Shown here: in pieces, positions 40,601 to 55,824 of the stretch
How the letters are laid out: the number at the start of each line of letters is the position of its first letter
Position numbering within the stretch: the stretch's first letter is position 1
Assembly: GCA_905182985.1 (NCBI GenBank)
Contig: CAJJDN010000018.1
Span: forward strand, 62,001 to 126,000
From: Paramecium sonneborni
Lineage: Eukaryota; Ciliophora; Oligohymenophorea; Peniculida; Parameciidae
Length of the DNA stretch: 64,000 nt
Reading direction: 5' to 3'
Notes under the pieces: model-generated
Seen by the model: only the letters and a program-made list of their open reading frames with translations
Told to the model about the DNA's origin: nothing
The model's database searches: none
Program-made: the position numbers and the translations under genes

Positions 40601-41030
40601 TATAAGAAAAAGAATAATAAAAACAATCAACAATCTAACCATTGGTAGAATATAAAGATGGAAAGGTGATAGTAAATGAATAAAAAGAAGTATTGGGATA
40701 AAAGCGTAGAAGAGAAGAAGTAAATAGTGATAATGAAGAACATGGTTAAAAGAAAATAACAAGAAATGATAGAAAAACAAAGGATGTTGTTCATATAATA
40801 AAGGAAAGCGGTTCTACATTTAAATCGAAATAAAAGGCTGGGGGTGATGTAACAGTGAAAGGGAGACCTGAACCATTTGCATTTATACAATTAAATCCAA
40901 AAGTAAACTTAATTTATATAATTAATTATAGGCTCTCAATAAAAGATTTAAGAATTAAGCTAATAAAGCATTTGAAGAAGTATTTTAAAAGAAATCAGGT
41001 GCACTTAAAGGAGTAAAGGCACATAAATGA
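37609..41030 (+). CDS. RRP12: RRP12-like HEAT-repeat ribosome biogenesis factor
   Basis: 1104 aa after four introns (26, 23, 29 and 29 nt). Most of the protein is HEAT-type paired helices (NUC173/RRP12 family), including the marker region FPLRTEGVNPLDKDFDEKS. The last ~200 residues are highly charged, with acidic runs and KKKKKNKR-type basic runs. They finish with the family's C-terminal motif around GRPEPFAFIQLNPKALNKR. RRP12 is a nucleolar/nucleoplasmic karyopherin-like factor needed for 40S and 60S subunit maturation and export. Length is close to the yeast protein. The first two introns (37822-37847, 37980-38002) end AAG. Confidence 0.92.
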
Positions 41031-41067
41031 AAGTGTATTATATTATTTAATCAATATAATTAATAAA

Positions 41068-42601
41068 ATGTTAGCATAAAGCTAACAATTATCATCTGAT
41101 CAAAAGCCAAAGTTAACTTCATCAATAGGTATCATTACAAATACTCTTAAATTCGCAATACATTCCATATTATAAATTCTGTTTGCATTTAAATTTTAGA
41201 ATACAGTTCCTTAAAACCTCCACGATATCCTTAATCTGATTAAGTAGATCAAAGCAGAATATAAAAACAGATGGGTTAAAAAAGATATAAGAATGAAGAG
41301 CAAGAGTAAAAGTAAAATGGAAAGGTTTCATTACCTTCTTTACCAGGAATAAAGAAATAAGAAATCTAAACTTTTGAACCTTGTAATTGAATTAAATGAT
41401 TATAATTAGAATAGAAGTAAATAAATATAGCAAATTATGGGAATGGTTTAAGAATTCCTAGTAGATTACCTAAATTGGATGCAAAAAGTGATGTTCCTAA
41501 ATAAAAACATAGTTCTAATGGTCCTTAAATGAGAAGTCCAAAATAATTAGATGAAGAGACACCTATGCCTCATTATTCTTCTGTTACACCAGAAAAGAGA
41601 TAATAAATGAGTCCTGAAAGATAAGTTTTAAATAAAAGAAGATTAATGGCAAAAACTTGGTATGGTGGGTTATTTGCTTCAAAGACTAAAGCAGGTTGTC
41701 TTCCAAATAAAACATTAAAGACAAATTAGGATGCTGCAATTTTATTTCCAAATAATTTAGAACAGTAAATTGTTATTATTATTTAGAAAGTTACAATTGT
41801 TCTTTAATAGCTGTATGTGATGGACATGGAACAAATGGTCATTTAGTATCAAATTTAATTAAATAATAATTACCAAAATACTTGGAATAATAATTTCAAT
41901 AATAAGGAAGGGATATTGAAAAATCTTTATTATTCGCTTTTGAGAAAACTAATAAGGAAATAATTGAAAGTGAATTTGATACAACATTATCTGGATCAAC
42001 AATAGTTTCAGTTTTAATTAGAAAAGAGTAATTATGGACAGCAAATGTTGGTGATAGTAGAGCCATAATGTGTAGAAATTAAGATGGATGGAAAGCTATT
42101 TAATTAACAAGAGATCATAAACCATCTGATGAGAAAGAGAAATAAAGGATTATTGAAGCAGGAGGTAGAATTGATAGTTAAAGAGGTTAAAATAAATAAA
42201 TAAATACTTAATAGATTTTTATGGAAATTCTTTAGGACCAGAAAGAGTATGGTTATAATATATAGATGCTCCTGGATTAGCTATGACAAGAAGTATGGGT
42301 GATAAATTAGGAGCATAAGCAGGTGTTATTAGTGTTCCTGAAATTCTCGAATATACAATTACACCATAAGATTAATTTATAATTGTAGCATCAGATGGAG
42401 TTTGGGAATATTTAACTAATGAAGAAGTATATATTATCAATAAATAAGGTTATGAATGTTGTAGTTCCATATATTGAAAAAGATAATATTGATTTAGCTG
42501 CTGATAAACTTATGGCTGAAGCTATTAATGCTTGGAAAAAACATAGCTTAGCAAGAGATGATATAACTTGCATTGTTGTTCAATTGAAAAATTAAGCTTG
42601 A
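41068..42601 (+). CDS. PP2C-type protein phosphatase
   Basis: 452 aa if introns of 71, 27, 26, 29 and 22 nt are removed. The N-terminal ~170 residues are low-complexity, Gln/Lys/Ser/Pro-rich. The catalytic domain has all metal-binding motifs: NQDAA, IAVCDGHGTNGH, SGSTIVSVLI, TANVGDSRAIM, LAMTRSMGDKLG, FIIVASDGVWEYL and ARDDITCIVVQL. It should be an active Mg/Mn-dependent Ser/Thr phosphatase. The first intron (71 nt, 41129-41199) is far longer than its neighbours; if it is not real, the start would be the ATG near 41270. One intron begins GTT (42186-42214) and two end AAG. The gene converges on the kinase gene with a 52 bp gap. Confidence 0.9.
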
Positions 42602-42653
42602 ATTTTTTATATTTTAAGTTAAAGTCAGAAAACTTTATATTTTTTATTGTATA

Positions 42654-45263
<2,610 letters not shown>

Positions 45264-45418
45264 TTAATAAATTAATATTAAATATGCAACAGCAAAGTAT
45301 TAAATAATTATCATTAACCAGTTTTTTCAAACTATAATCAAATTAATTTAGATATTAATAATATTGTTAAACTATATCGTACTAATATGTAAATATTTCT
45401 TTTTAGACACACATGTTC

Positions 45419-46443
45419 TCATTTATATTCAACGATAGTTCCGAAATATGTATGTTTTATAACCGGATGTTTGAATAACACTTCTCCTTAAAACATTTTT
45501 ATTAGTCCAGAACATACCTTTGACCAACAAGTCAAATTAGTAAGGCTGTGTAAAATGGGACTATGTTCATGGAACGGACCTTTTTTGACCTTTAAGATTA
45601 TTTTAATATCTTACATTATTAATAAAATCTATGCACTATAAAAACATATATTCTTCCTTATGATTCTTAATAACATTTTCTTTAATAATGCAATCAGGAA
45701 GTAATCCAAATTCATTTTAATTCTAAATATAAATCAATTTTCATACAAGTTCCGCAGCTCCAAATACAAAAGGTAAAAATTAATAATCATCCAATCCCCA
45801 AACACCATGAGAACCAGCTGGTTCCAGCATGTAAGTCATTTGTACTTTTCTTGCAAAATCAATATATCTAAAAATATCTTTATTTTTTTTAAATACTTAT
45901 AAAATGCTAATCTCACTATTCCTTCATAATCCTATTCAGTATAAACTCCTAATTTAAATAAAGAAAATAGAAAGAGGAAAAATTAAAATTCATGTCCTGT
46001 TCCATAATCTATTCTCTATTTATTTCCGAATGAATCCAACAAATATGATCGAAGTTCGATAGCAGCATTTTATAAATTATCTGGTAGTTACATTTTAAGA
46101 TAATCATCAACTATAGGACCAATTTTGTCTAACCAATCTCTAAAAGCTTTATTGCCATATCTCATTGATTATTAAATAGGTGGTACTTTCAAAAGCAACT
46201 CTTCTAATTATAAAAATAATTGCTCTAATCATAATATCTTTAAATACAAATTTATTAAAACTTCTAATTATGTTTTGTTTATGAAATCTTCTTATTTTAG
46301 ACTGATTATATTAGTTATTATAAAAATGCTAATAATTCTCCAATTATTTATGTTGTCTTGAATTTTTCAACATCTTATTAAGTTATAATTTTCTTTTCCA
46401 CTTATTGGAATTAATGTTTTGACCAATCGTATTAATTGTTCAT
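45419..46443 (-). CDS. PP2A activator PTPA (phosphotyrosyl phosphatase activator)
   Basis: 307 aa after four introns (23, 29, 24 and 25 nt); the exon sum is exactly divisible by three. Family landmarks are strong: [18 protein letters not shown] near the N-terminus, [50 protein letters not shown] and the C-terminal [11 protein letters not shown]...[11 protein letters not shown] with LFKHP. PTPA is a peptidyl-prolyl isomerase-like chaperone that, with ATP/Mg, helps load metal into the PP2A catalytic subunit. Length matches the family (~310-320 aa). Its last intron ends AAG. The 3' exon is GC-richer than its surroundings and at first looks like a structured RNA. Confidence 0.94.
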
Positions 46444-46768
46444 TTAATGAGAGAAATATTTAAAAAAATTATATTATTATTATAATTTATAAATATCCAT
46501 GTTTGAGAGAGTATAATATTGAGAAGTATACGTAGTTTAAATTTAATTAAAATCATTATTGTTAATAAATCAAATAAATATGAAGATTTATGAAAAAAGA
46601 TTGATCATGAATTATAAGTAAAAACATGATGGGAGTTTAAAAAATGTACAAAATATAAATATGATGATGTAGGTAAGTACGAATTTGATGGCAGATGAAG
46701 CGAGAATATTATGAACATTTAATTAAATTTTATATTATCAGTTATTACAATATCATCTTAATCACAAA

Positions 46769-47527
46769 ATGAAGGGAAGCTCATAGAAGAATAAAATCTT
46801 AGAGCAAATTCAGAAATAAAGACGTTCTTAGTCAAGACAGAATGATTCAAAAATAAATTCTTTGCATTTCTAGAGTATATAAATTGAAGAGTTTAGCAAG
46901 GAGATCGATGAATATTTAAAATCATTTTCAAATTTATGTATAGCTATATAATATGGTTAGAATAATTGGGATTTTAGAGATGTAAACTTTAAGCTCTAAA
47001 TAATCTATCTGAATATAAAAATATAAATTCATTGAATTTAGAAGAAAATGTTTTAGATGATGGATGCATAAAATTGATAGTTTAAAAATTTCCATCTTTA
47101 ACATTTTTAAATTTGAAGAAGAATTAGATTAAAGAGTTAAATGTATGTATATTTTTATTATTGACTAGGAAATTGAGTAATTAAAATAACTTGACCAATT
47201 AACACATCTATTTCTAGATAAAAATCCTGCATGTGAGGATGAAAATTGGACATAAAAAATATGGGATTTGTTACCTAAATTAAAGGCATTGGATGGAAAA
47301 GATAAGAAAGGTAAGATTGTAAAAGAAAAGACAACGGTGTATGATGAAGATGAAGAGGATGAAGATGAAGATGAGGAAGAAGTATAATAAAATAAAATAA
47401 TATTTAGATAGATGATGAGGATGATGACAGTTTTTCAATATCTGATGACGAAGAGGATGAAGAATATAGTGAAGAAGAGGAAAGTGAATCAGAAAGCAAC
47501 AAGAAGAAAAAGAAAGTTAAAAAATGA
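46769..47527 (+). CDS. ANP32-like acidic leucine-rich-repeat nuclear protein
   Basis: 227 aa after introns of 23, 26 and 26 nt. A short basic N-terminus (SQKNKILEQIQKQRRSQSR) is followed by 4-5 leucine-rich repeats (LQQLGFQRCKLQAL, INSLNLEENVLDDG, LTFLNLKKNQIKEL, LTHLFLDKNP) and an LRR cap with KLKALDGKDK. A long Asp/Glu-rich tail (EDEDEDEEE, DDEDDD) ends in a basic KKKKKVKK. This is the ANP32 (acidic nuclear phosphoprotein) plan, proteins that bind histones and act in chromatin and PP2A regulation. A PP2A link is a family property, noted only because PTPA is adjacent. No regulation visible. Confidence 0.9.
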
Positions 47528-47674
47528 TACAATAAAATATTTAATAAAAAATATTAATATCATCTATTTTAAATAATGTTGTAAAAGAGCTTAATATAGA
47601 TATTGAAATAAATTAAAAGAACAATAAGTAATATGATGAATTGGTAATATATAATATATGGATAACAGTCATAA

Positions 47675-50157
47675 TCAAATCAATTCATGAGAACCATCAT
47701 CTTCCATTTAGTTATTTTCATCTTTTTCTATTAATTCTTCATCAAATTTCTAATCTGAATTGTCATTTTGTTCAAAGTTAATAGGTTAATATTATTATTG
47801 AAATTATTATTATTTGGTTTACTTTTGCTAGATTTATTTTATTAATTTCTAAAATAGAGTATAAACTTACATCTTATTTACTCTATGGTAATTGATTCAT
47901 TTCAGTTTTATTGAAATAATCTTTGAATTTATCTTAATTGCTATAAACCCAATATAATCCAAAGATTATTCCTCCAATAACGATCCAATCAAAGATCCAA
48001 CCTTTATTATTAGGACAAGGGAATTTCAATGATGGATGATCAACTCCTCCCTGACAAATATCTCCTGCTATTTTTCTATATCCACTGGAAACTGTATAAT
48101 AGTCATTGCATTCAGCAGGAGGTTCAATATTTATAGTACCATTTATTGGTACACATTACTAATTATTCATCACAAACCCTAAATCACATTCATAATCTTC
48201 TGTTGAACATTAACAAGGTGTAACACTGATTATTTTTTCCAATTAATCAGGATTATAACAAGCTGCTTCTCTTCTTTTTCTCATGTAAGTAACTTTCTTA
48301 CCAAATAAACATTCTGGATTCACTAAACCAGATGGAGTCCATAATTCATAATCGCTACCTATTTCTCCAGCCTTATCTTAACCTATACAATTTCTTTAAT
48401 GTAATTCATCCAAATCTATTGTTGCTAATAAACCTTATTCACTTTTTTATCCATTTGATTCTAATTATATTGATCCATATGCTATAAATCTTGTTCCCTT
48501 ATTTTAAGGTTCTGTTATTATATTTTAAATCTCTGCTTTCTAATCTATAAAGTTAAATGGAGTCCATTCTACACCACCATTCCAAGAAAATACTATTTAA
48601 TTTGTTGTTTCCTAATCTTTTGACATTACTATCAGACCTCCATGATTACTCATTTCATATATATATGATCCTTTCTTTATTTCTATCCAACTTAAACCAC
48701 CATCTCTACTTAAATAAGTATTAACTTGATCTTATCTGTAACTTAAATATTTTCCTATTGATCCTGTAGCTACTATTATACCAATCGAATTTGTTTAAGT
48801 ATATATTGGAGCGAATTAATAAAATGCTTAACTAAGATGAATATGTAATTAACATTTATTACAATTTATTGGTTTCCCTTCTGCATCTACTGCAGGTGGC
48901 TTATAATAAATATCATAATTTTACCTTCAATGGAACCCATTATCCTCCTTTATCAAATGTTATCCTTGTTTACTTATATTTTTTTAAATCTTCATCTTTA
49001 AACCCATTTTATTATCCATAAAATCCTTCTTCCATAGCCTCTAACACTTAATTTGAATATATTTTAGCTTAATCTTCTGCATATACATTAGCTAAGTATA
49101 TTCCTTCTAAACCTTAAACTCTATAAAATTCAGCACTATTTTCTAATCTTGCCACATTCTCTAAAGATCGTGAATATCTTGTACCAGTTGAATCACTTAT
49201 ATAAATAACTCCCAAAGGAGAAGATGGTTTCAAGTGATTTACAACCATGAAAACTTAATTTTCAGAAGTATCCAAAATACTGTAAGAATGTTCTAATAAT
49301 TTAGAATCAGCATCAATAATAGTATATCTATATTACCCTAATTCAGTGCCACTTACATATAAACTAACTTCTTATGTATACTAAGATGTAACTTTAGCAA
49401 CAAAAAGAAATGATTCTGTCAATAAAAATCTTGAACCTGCCGGAACACTTAAAGTGCGTGTTTAAAAGAAATCATCACTATAATATAAATTTGAATCCAT
49501 ATTCCAACTACTAATCGATTAATGTCCTCTTCCTTGAGGATCAAATGAAGCAAGTATACGTTCTTTAGGAGTATATTTAGCCATGTCTTTGTTTTTAACA
49601 CCCCAAGTAAATTAATTGACATAAGTAGCAATTGAATGCCATGTAATTCCTGTATCTTAACTTAATAAAAGTTCTTTGTAAGAAACACAAGGTTTACCAG
49701 CAAGAAGTTCATCTGAACCACATTATTTCCATGCAGAGGCAATAATCCAATCTTTTTCAATAGGATGAAATTAATATTCCCTTAATTACTTACCTGCATT
49801 AACAGCTGTAATAGTTTTACCACAGTCAAGTGATATCCATGCAATTTAATTTGTTCCTGTAAAAAGAATGAGTTATTTATCTACAGGACTTGGAACTAAA
49901 TTATTAACTATTCCAACTCTATCATCTGATTCCTCAAGTTGAATTAATGCTTTACGATGGAATATTTCAGACATCTTGGTCCATTATCTTCCACGATCAT
50001 CACTTCTATATACAGACCCTTTTGAAGTAAGTGCCAAAACTGTATCACTACACCAATGAATGTTTATTAATGAAGCATCAATATATGAAATTTAAACATC
50101 AATATTTGATGAAAGTATCTACATGATCATCAAAAGTATAATAAACATCATACACAT
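47675..50157 (-). CDS. Sortilin / VPS10-domain sorting receptor
   Basis: About 800 aa. Start ATG at 50157 gives a signal peptide (MCMMFIILLMIMQIL). The VPS10 beta-propeller follows, with Asp-box (SxDxGxxW) blades such as RSDDRGRQW, then a Cys-rich 10CC module near the C-terminus (CYNPDQ, PCQCSTEDYECD, CPNN). A single transmembrane helix (WIFDWIVIGGIIFGLYW, about 47.95 kb) and an acidic cytoplasmic tail ending EDDGSHELI complete it. Sortilins are trans-Golgi receptors that carry soluble cargo to lysosomes, or to secretory granules in ciliates. The AIFM3-like gene ends 42 bases upstream on the same strand. Confidence 0.92.
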
Positions 50158-50199
50158 GTTTTATTATTTTAATTAATCAATTTATTTTAATAATCACAA

Positions 50200-52086
50200 T
50201 CAGACTTAGCATTTATCTGAACGTTAACAATGGCAAGATATTCCTTAGCTTAAAACTAAATTTTTAATCTAATCTATTGTGGTCTTCTAATCTTTTAATT
50301 CTTAGGCACTTGGCATTAAGTTTAGTTTTAAAGCTTCAGAGATTATCATTTAAGCCTTAAATCAAATTATGCTAAAACATTTGGAATATTCATGCTTGCA
50401 GAAGCAACGATACTTCCATTTTTTGCATAGTATGCAATAAATTTCAATTTTTTTAGGTCTCCATCAATTATCACTTCGTCAAATCCTTCTCCTACACCAC
50501 TATAACTTAATGTTTTATCCCATTATCTAGTCCAAAAGAATGGCACATCTGACATAGACACAGGAGTTTTTATACCTTGAATATTCAATGCAGCAATTTA
50601 TCTAAAATAATATTTAATAAGTACCCTTATTTAACAGCTTCATTGTAATGTTCAAATCTCACATTTTAATAAATTATAAAATTTGGATTATTAGCAACAT
50701 CACCAAAAGCATAAACATGGGGGGCAACTTTGAAAAATTGATCAGTAAAAATGCCTCCATATTTAGATGTAATTAATTAACCTTAACCCAATTAATTGTT
50801 TGGTTAAATACCTGTACCCAAGATAACAAGATCAGCTAATAGGGATTTACCATTTAATAAATCAACTCTTTAGACTGAATCTTTTCTTCCAGCAAATCTT
50901 TTTACTCCAACAGATAATTCAAATTCAACTCCATTTTCTTAATGTAATTTTTATAACGATGCTCCAACTTCAGTACCAAGAACTTTTTCAAATGGAACAG
51001 ATGTATTATCAACAACAGTAACATTAACTTAATCTTTCAATTCTTTTTTAATAGCCGAAGCTATTTCCATACCAATAAATGATGCTCCAACAATAACAAT
51101 ATTTTAAGCACTTTTTGCCTTTTCTCTAATTGCTTCTACACCATTAAATTATCTTAAAGTATGAACATTTTTTAAATCTACTCCAGCCAATGGAGGTTTA
51201 CGAGCAGAACCTCCAGTAGCAATTAATAATTTATCATAATTGATTTTTTCATTTCCAATATGCACTTATTTATTTTTAGTATCAATAGAATCAACAAATT
51301 TATTGACTAAAACATCAATACCATATTAATCATAAAATTATTATTCTCTAATTTATAAATCTTAAAGTTTGACCAAAAATGGTATTTTGCTCATAAAAGT
51401 TCTATCATATGGTAATGAATTTTCAGCTGTAATCATAGTAATTTTTCCTGTGAATCTAGCTTAACGAAGTGTTTCAGCAGCACTTTAACCAGAGACTCTT
51501 TTGATATAATACTTAAATAATAATACCCTCCACCTATAATTACTACATGGTAAGGATTATCTTTTGTGGTAACCATATTAAGTGTTCCAGGTGCATTTAA
51601 TAATTCCTTCTATATTCTTATTTTTAATAAACCATTTTCTTATTTAACAGGGAATGTCTATAAGCCTTTAAACATAGGTTCCTCTTCATGATAATCATCT
51701 TTTACAAAAAAACTAATATTATGAAATGAACATTTGACTTTATCACCTACTAAAAAACCAGCAGAAAGTGAAGCACCTACATGTGGACATGAATTTAAAA
51801 CACAATAAATCTATCCATCAAATTTAAAAACCAAAACAGCATCTTCTTTATTTGGACCCACTTATACTTCTCTCATTTCACCTTCTTATAGATCATCTTA
51901 TGTCTCTATTTCATAAACATCATTCAGATTTAATGTCTAATCATTTATTTTTATAAATACTTTTAAACTATATCTGATAAGTGGAAGTGAAATCAAACTA
52001 ATAGCTACTCTTTATGCAATTCTTGGAGTTATCAAATTTGTACGTCTTAAACTTACTGCTAATGATGAGGATAAAATCTTGAGCAT
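50200..52086 (-). CDS. AIFM3-like oxidoreductase: Rieske domain plus FAD/NAD reductase
   Basis: About 600 aa. A basic, Ser/Leu-rich N-terminus could be a mitochondrial presequence. The Rieske domain (about residues 50-140) has both ligand pairs: CPHVGA and CSFHN. After a linker, a pyridine-nucleotide disulphide-reductase fold starts HVVIIGGGY (FAD), with IVIVGASFIGMEIA for the NAD site and VYAFGDVA near the second FAD motif. This order matches AIFM3/Nfrl-type flavoproteins. Electron transfer from NAD(P)H via FAD to the 2Fe-2S centre is the family expectation. The C-terminal intron appears to start GTT and end AAG, and the tail carries CHC..C residues. Confidence 0.92.
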
Positions 52087-52874
52087 TTTTTTAATTATTA
52101 TTATATTTTAACATTTTTTATATAAAATCATTCACCATTATCTCAAATTAAACTATTTACATATATCTCCACTTTCTCTATATTCATTCAATAGCAGAAC
52201 TCAAAAATGAATGATTTCCTTTTTTTCCTGTTTTTGCATTTCATATTAATCTATTTATAATCTTTTGTATTTTTTCCAATTTTTGCAGCCAATAAAAATT
52301 TAAATATATATGATATTAATAAGCAATTTTATACTTTTAAACTTTTTAAGTTTCATCTGTTATATATATGCATTTTGAATAAAAATAAATAATATCCATG
52401 AATGAATAATTTATAAATATTAAATCTCTTCTTATTGTTAAAATAGTGGGTATTTTTGAAATGATGTAATCTTAAACTCTTTCATCTACTTTATCAGATC
52501 TCATTCCTTATAAAACAAATTTTCAGCAACTTATGTGGCTTGATAACAGCTGGTTATTCATAAATTTTATATATATGTTAAAAAAAATACTTTATAGTTT
52601 GGTCTTTATATATTTGAAGTAACCAAGATAGTGAAGTAATCGAACCCTTTCAATTAGTTTATAAAAATAATTAGAGTTTTTTCAAGAAATTCATTAAAAA
52701 CATATATATATTTTTTTATCAATATAATTTAAGATAAGGTAAGTGTATGATACATATTTATGATTAGTTTATTTTAAGTTTAATTTAGTAGCCAAAAATA
52801 TGGACTGCTCTACTATTTGAAAGGCTTTATAATAATATATAAATATTATTATATTAATAATTAAAAATAGCCTA
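52087..52874. other. AT-rich divergent spacer with one weak minus-strand ORF
   Basis: About 790 bases between divergent genes. Apart from the short frame 52241-52504 on the minus strand, listed separately, nothing coding or repetitive was recognised. Confidence 0.4.
52241..52504 (-). CDS. Short ORF, doubtful
   Basis: 87 codons from ATG to TGA, beginning MRSDKVDERVQDYIISKIPT, then hydrophobic and aromatic. The first 20 residues look protein-like, the rest is compositionally like translated spacer. Another ATG lies ~55 bases upstream in a different frame, so an additional intron is possible. No family recognised. Confidence 0.25.
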
Positions 52875-54238
52875 ATGTTTCAAATTACAAAATAAATGGT
52901 TGATTTTCGTCGCAATTAATTTTTAAATTAAGGTCTTCAAACAGAATTTACAATACAATCTGAAAAAGGGTATGAGATAATAAATTATATAGACATAAAT
53001 TAATAAGTGTAGGATCATAATTGACGAATTTAAATAGTATTGAAAAACATATGTATTTGAAACCAGATTCATCTTTTGAAGAAGGTTCAGGTGAATCAAG
53101 TGTAATGTGTGATAAAAACAGACAAATATGTTTAAGTTCAGAAGAAGTGTTTTAAATGGTGGTAGACACTTCACAAGATTAAGCAATCAAATTAGAGCCA
53201 AAAGCATTACAAAAGAAGTAATAAATTAATAATAATATAGTAATCGTGTTAATGAAGAATGGGAATCATAGAAATCAATAATTGTTATAAATGTTGATGA
53301 ACAAGCCATTAATGAAATAGATCTGAATGAGTTTTTCATTGATTAGTATTCAATTTTATGAATTGCGGTTTAAGGACAAATCTTTCATCTAATTTAAGAA
53401 GATAAGCCTTGGTAGTTATGAAGGCAAGCTTTCAATAATCATTCGAATGAAAGAAGATAAAAGTGCTCAATATGTATACTATAATTTAGTTACATCATCT
53501 TATAAATACAAGAAAGTTTTTGGAGATTTAATCGAAGTTTAGATTTCTATAAATTATTTTAGTGTTATTAACTTAAAAAAACAGAAAAATAATAAAACAA
53601 AAATGAAATATCTGTAATTATGAGATTTTTTCCAATAAACTTCAACAAAGGAAAATTGTTATCTATACAGGATATTAGAGCAGAAGAATTATTTATTTGT
53701 AATTTAATAATTTAATTTTTATAGATTAAGGTTATAAATATGGAATTTTTAAGGCAAAAGATTATGAAATAGCAGAAAATTTTAAGTAAGAATTATTAAG
53801 GTTTATAAATCATATATTGTTTAGTTATTTTTAAAGGAAAAAATATTAAGAAGCGCATATTACAATATTAGAAAAGAAAAAATAAAAACCTTTAAATAAC
53901 AAAGCATTTATGGAAGATGATTGTTAAAATCCTCGTGAATAATTAGAATAAAAAATAGGAATATCCTTAAGTCCTCCAAAAATTACACCTTAAATTATTA
54001 TTAAATAATAAGAGTAGTAATAATTAAAGAAAACTTTTATTTAACCAATTATTAGTGCAATGTATTATATCTAATTAAATTCAATAGTAAAATTTCTTAA
54101 GAAGAGTAATAAATAAAATAAACTATTGTGAAATCAGCAATTATAGAGAAGGCTGAATAAAAAGTTATTGCAAGACCAGTTTAATTAAAGCCATTAATTA
54201 TATCAATTGATAGAGAAAGAAGTTCAAGGAAAAAATGA
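52875..54238 (+). CDS. Unknown protein with many micro-introns
   Basis: About 390-400 aa assembled from at least seven exons. Confident segments are the start MFQITKQMVDF, then SSFEEGSGESSVMCDKN, LGSYEGKLSIIIRMKEDK, IMRFFPINFNKGKLLS, YQGYKYGIFKAKDYEIA and a basic, Gln-rich end (ISIDRERSSRKK). The piece around 53330-53420 is ambiguous: the frame change requires either a 16 nt intron (GTTTTTCATTGATTAG) or a 61 nt intron. At least two introns start GTT. No signal peptide or membrane segment. A beta-rich middle domain followed by a basic tail is all that can be said; family unknown. Confidence 0.65.
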
Positions 54239-54283
54239 ATATATTCTACAAAATTTAATATTAATATAATAATAATATAAAAA

Positions 54284-55613
54284 ATGAGTGAAGAAGAAGC
54301 TGATGATACTCCTATATTAGATATCAAACCTGCTTAAACAAAAGAAGAAAATTATCCTGCCTGGATGAGAGAACTTTTAACTAAAGAAAAAAAGTTCAAT
54401 GATATGTTAGAGTGTGTTAAAACAGAAATATAATAAGTTGATAAAGGATTGAGAGAATTAGATGAAAAAAAAAAAACATTTAAATAAGTATAACGTGATT
54501 ATAAACCATTAAAAATTTAAAAATAGCCTGAAATTTAAGGAGATTATCATTAATATTACTCATAATTAAAATTTGAGAGAAATAATAAACTTAGTATTTC
54601 TCTTATTCATCCTCCTGTTGCTTTATAAATTTTACTCTTTCTTTAAGATCCTATTAAAATGTGTTTAGTATATTAAAGAGTATGTTAGAAATGGAACTAA
54701 GTATTTAATTCAATTTTTGTATGGATGAATTTAATTAGTCATACATTTGGAGAAAATATTTAAAAGTAAATAGCTTCAGAAAATTATAAAATTTTTGGTG
54801 TTTCAGTCTATAAATTATTAATAACTTCATTAAAATTCATAAAATAAAATTCTCAAACATTTAATCTAACAAAAGATCAAGTAAAATTATGCTAAAATGG
54901 TCTTCAATTAATTCAAAAATTATTATGCATTCCAGGAGATTGTTATATAAAAACTAAATTGATATAAGAATTATAAAGTTTGGAATTGAAATCATCATTA
55001 GATTCTCTTTTAGAAACTCATAATCATATTGTAAAATAAGAAGCAGTTAATTTAAAGGTAACTCTATAAGGCATAAGCAATTATGCTTATAAAACTTTAG
55101 CTGGTATTGATAATTTAATGAAACTTAAATATCGTTTAAATGATAAAGAAAATGATATTATTTTACCTTCCAAATATTATTACGATCTAAAAACTGAAGA
55201 TGGAAATATTTCAGTTAATCTTAGTAATCCTGAAGATGATTATAAAAAAGTAAATTTATTATCAAAATTTAAAATAGTTAAAGAACTTGAAAGAGTTTAA
55301 TAAATTTGTTATTGCTAAAATGAATGGTTTGCCTTTATATATGAATTTAAATTATAAAAAAAATGAAATTTTTGGTAATGGAGAAGATGAAAATAGAAAT
55401 TTAATAGTCTTTCAAGCCCAAATAAGATTTGATGTGCAAAATATGAATAAATAAATGATAAATGGAATAGAATATTATGGAGAAGGTGAATTAATAATTG
55501 AAACCAAATAAGAAAAAAATCATTATGACATTTTTATAATACAAGATTTGAAATAGAAATTTTATATAATTGGATCATCTGCTTCTGAAACTATTTTATT
55601 TGAGTTCTTATGA
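54284..55613 (+). CDS. F-box-like protein
   Basis: 433 aa with one 28 nt intron near the 3' end (after YKK). The N-terminal ~90 residues are acidic then Lys/Glu coiled coil. Residues ~115-155 (IHPPVALQILLFLQDPIKMC and VCQKWNQVF) fit the F-box pattern LP.ell..if.fL.p.dl..v..VC+.W, which recruits Skp1 of SCF ubiquitin ligases. The remainder is helical with a C-terminal beta-like region (ELIIETKQEK, FYIIGSSASETILFEFL). No WD, LRR or kelch substrate module is recognisable, so the F-box call is from one motif only. It sits 45 bases downstream of the preceding gene. Confidence 0.75.
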
Positions 55614-55824
55614 TTTTTTTATTAATTAACAGATTATAAATTTTTAGATTAATGATCAATTAAGTAGCAGCAATCCCTTTTTTTATTTGTCTTTCATTTT
55701 ACTACTTTATATTATAATCAACTAATTAAAGAATAAATGTTGAGAATTTTATTAGTTGATAAAATAGAGAAATTATACTTTATAATTGATATAAGGAATA
55801 CTCTGTTTACTAATAATAAATTAA

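Noticed and set aside
40550..40890. Minus-strand hydrophobic ORFs
   Set aside because: Antisense to the Lys/Gln-rich C-terminal region of RRP12; the hydrophobicity is a by-product of A-rich sense codons.
45504..45586. Apparent Pol III-type structured RNA: paired stems, a perfect hairpin (TTTGAC-CAACAA-GTCAAA) and a run of six T
   Set aside because: On the minus strand this is the last exon of PTPA ([11 protein letters not shown]...[11 protein letters not shown]), with conserved protein sequence and a matching splice frame. The stems are coincidental.
52923..53186. 87-codon minus-strand ORF
   Set aside because: Antisense to the well-supported plus-strand gene starting at 52875.
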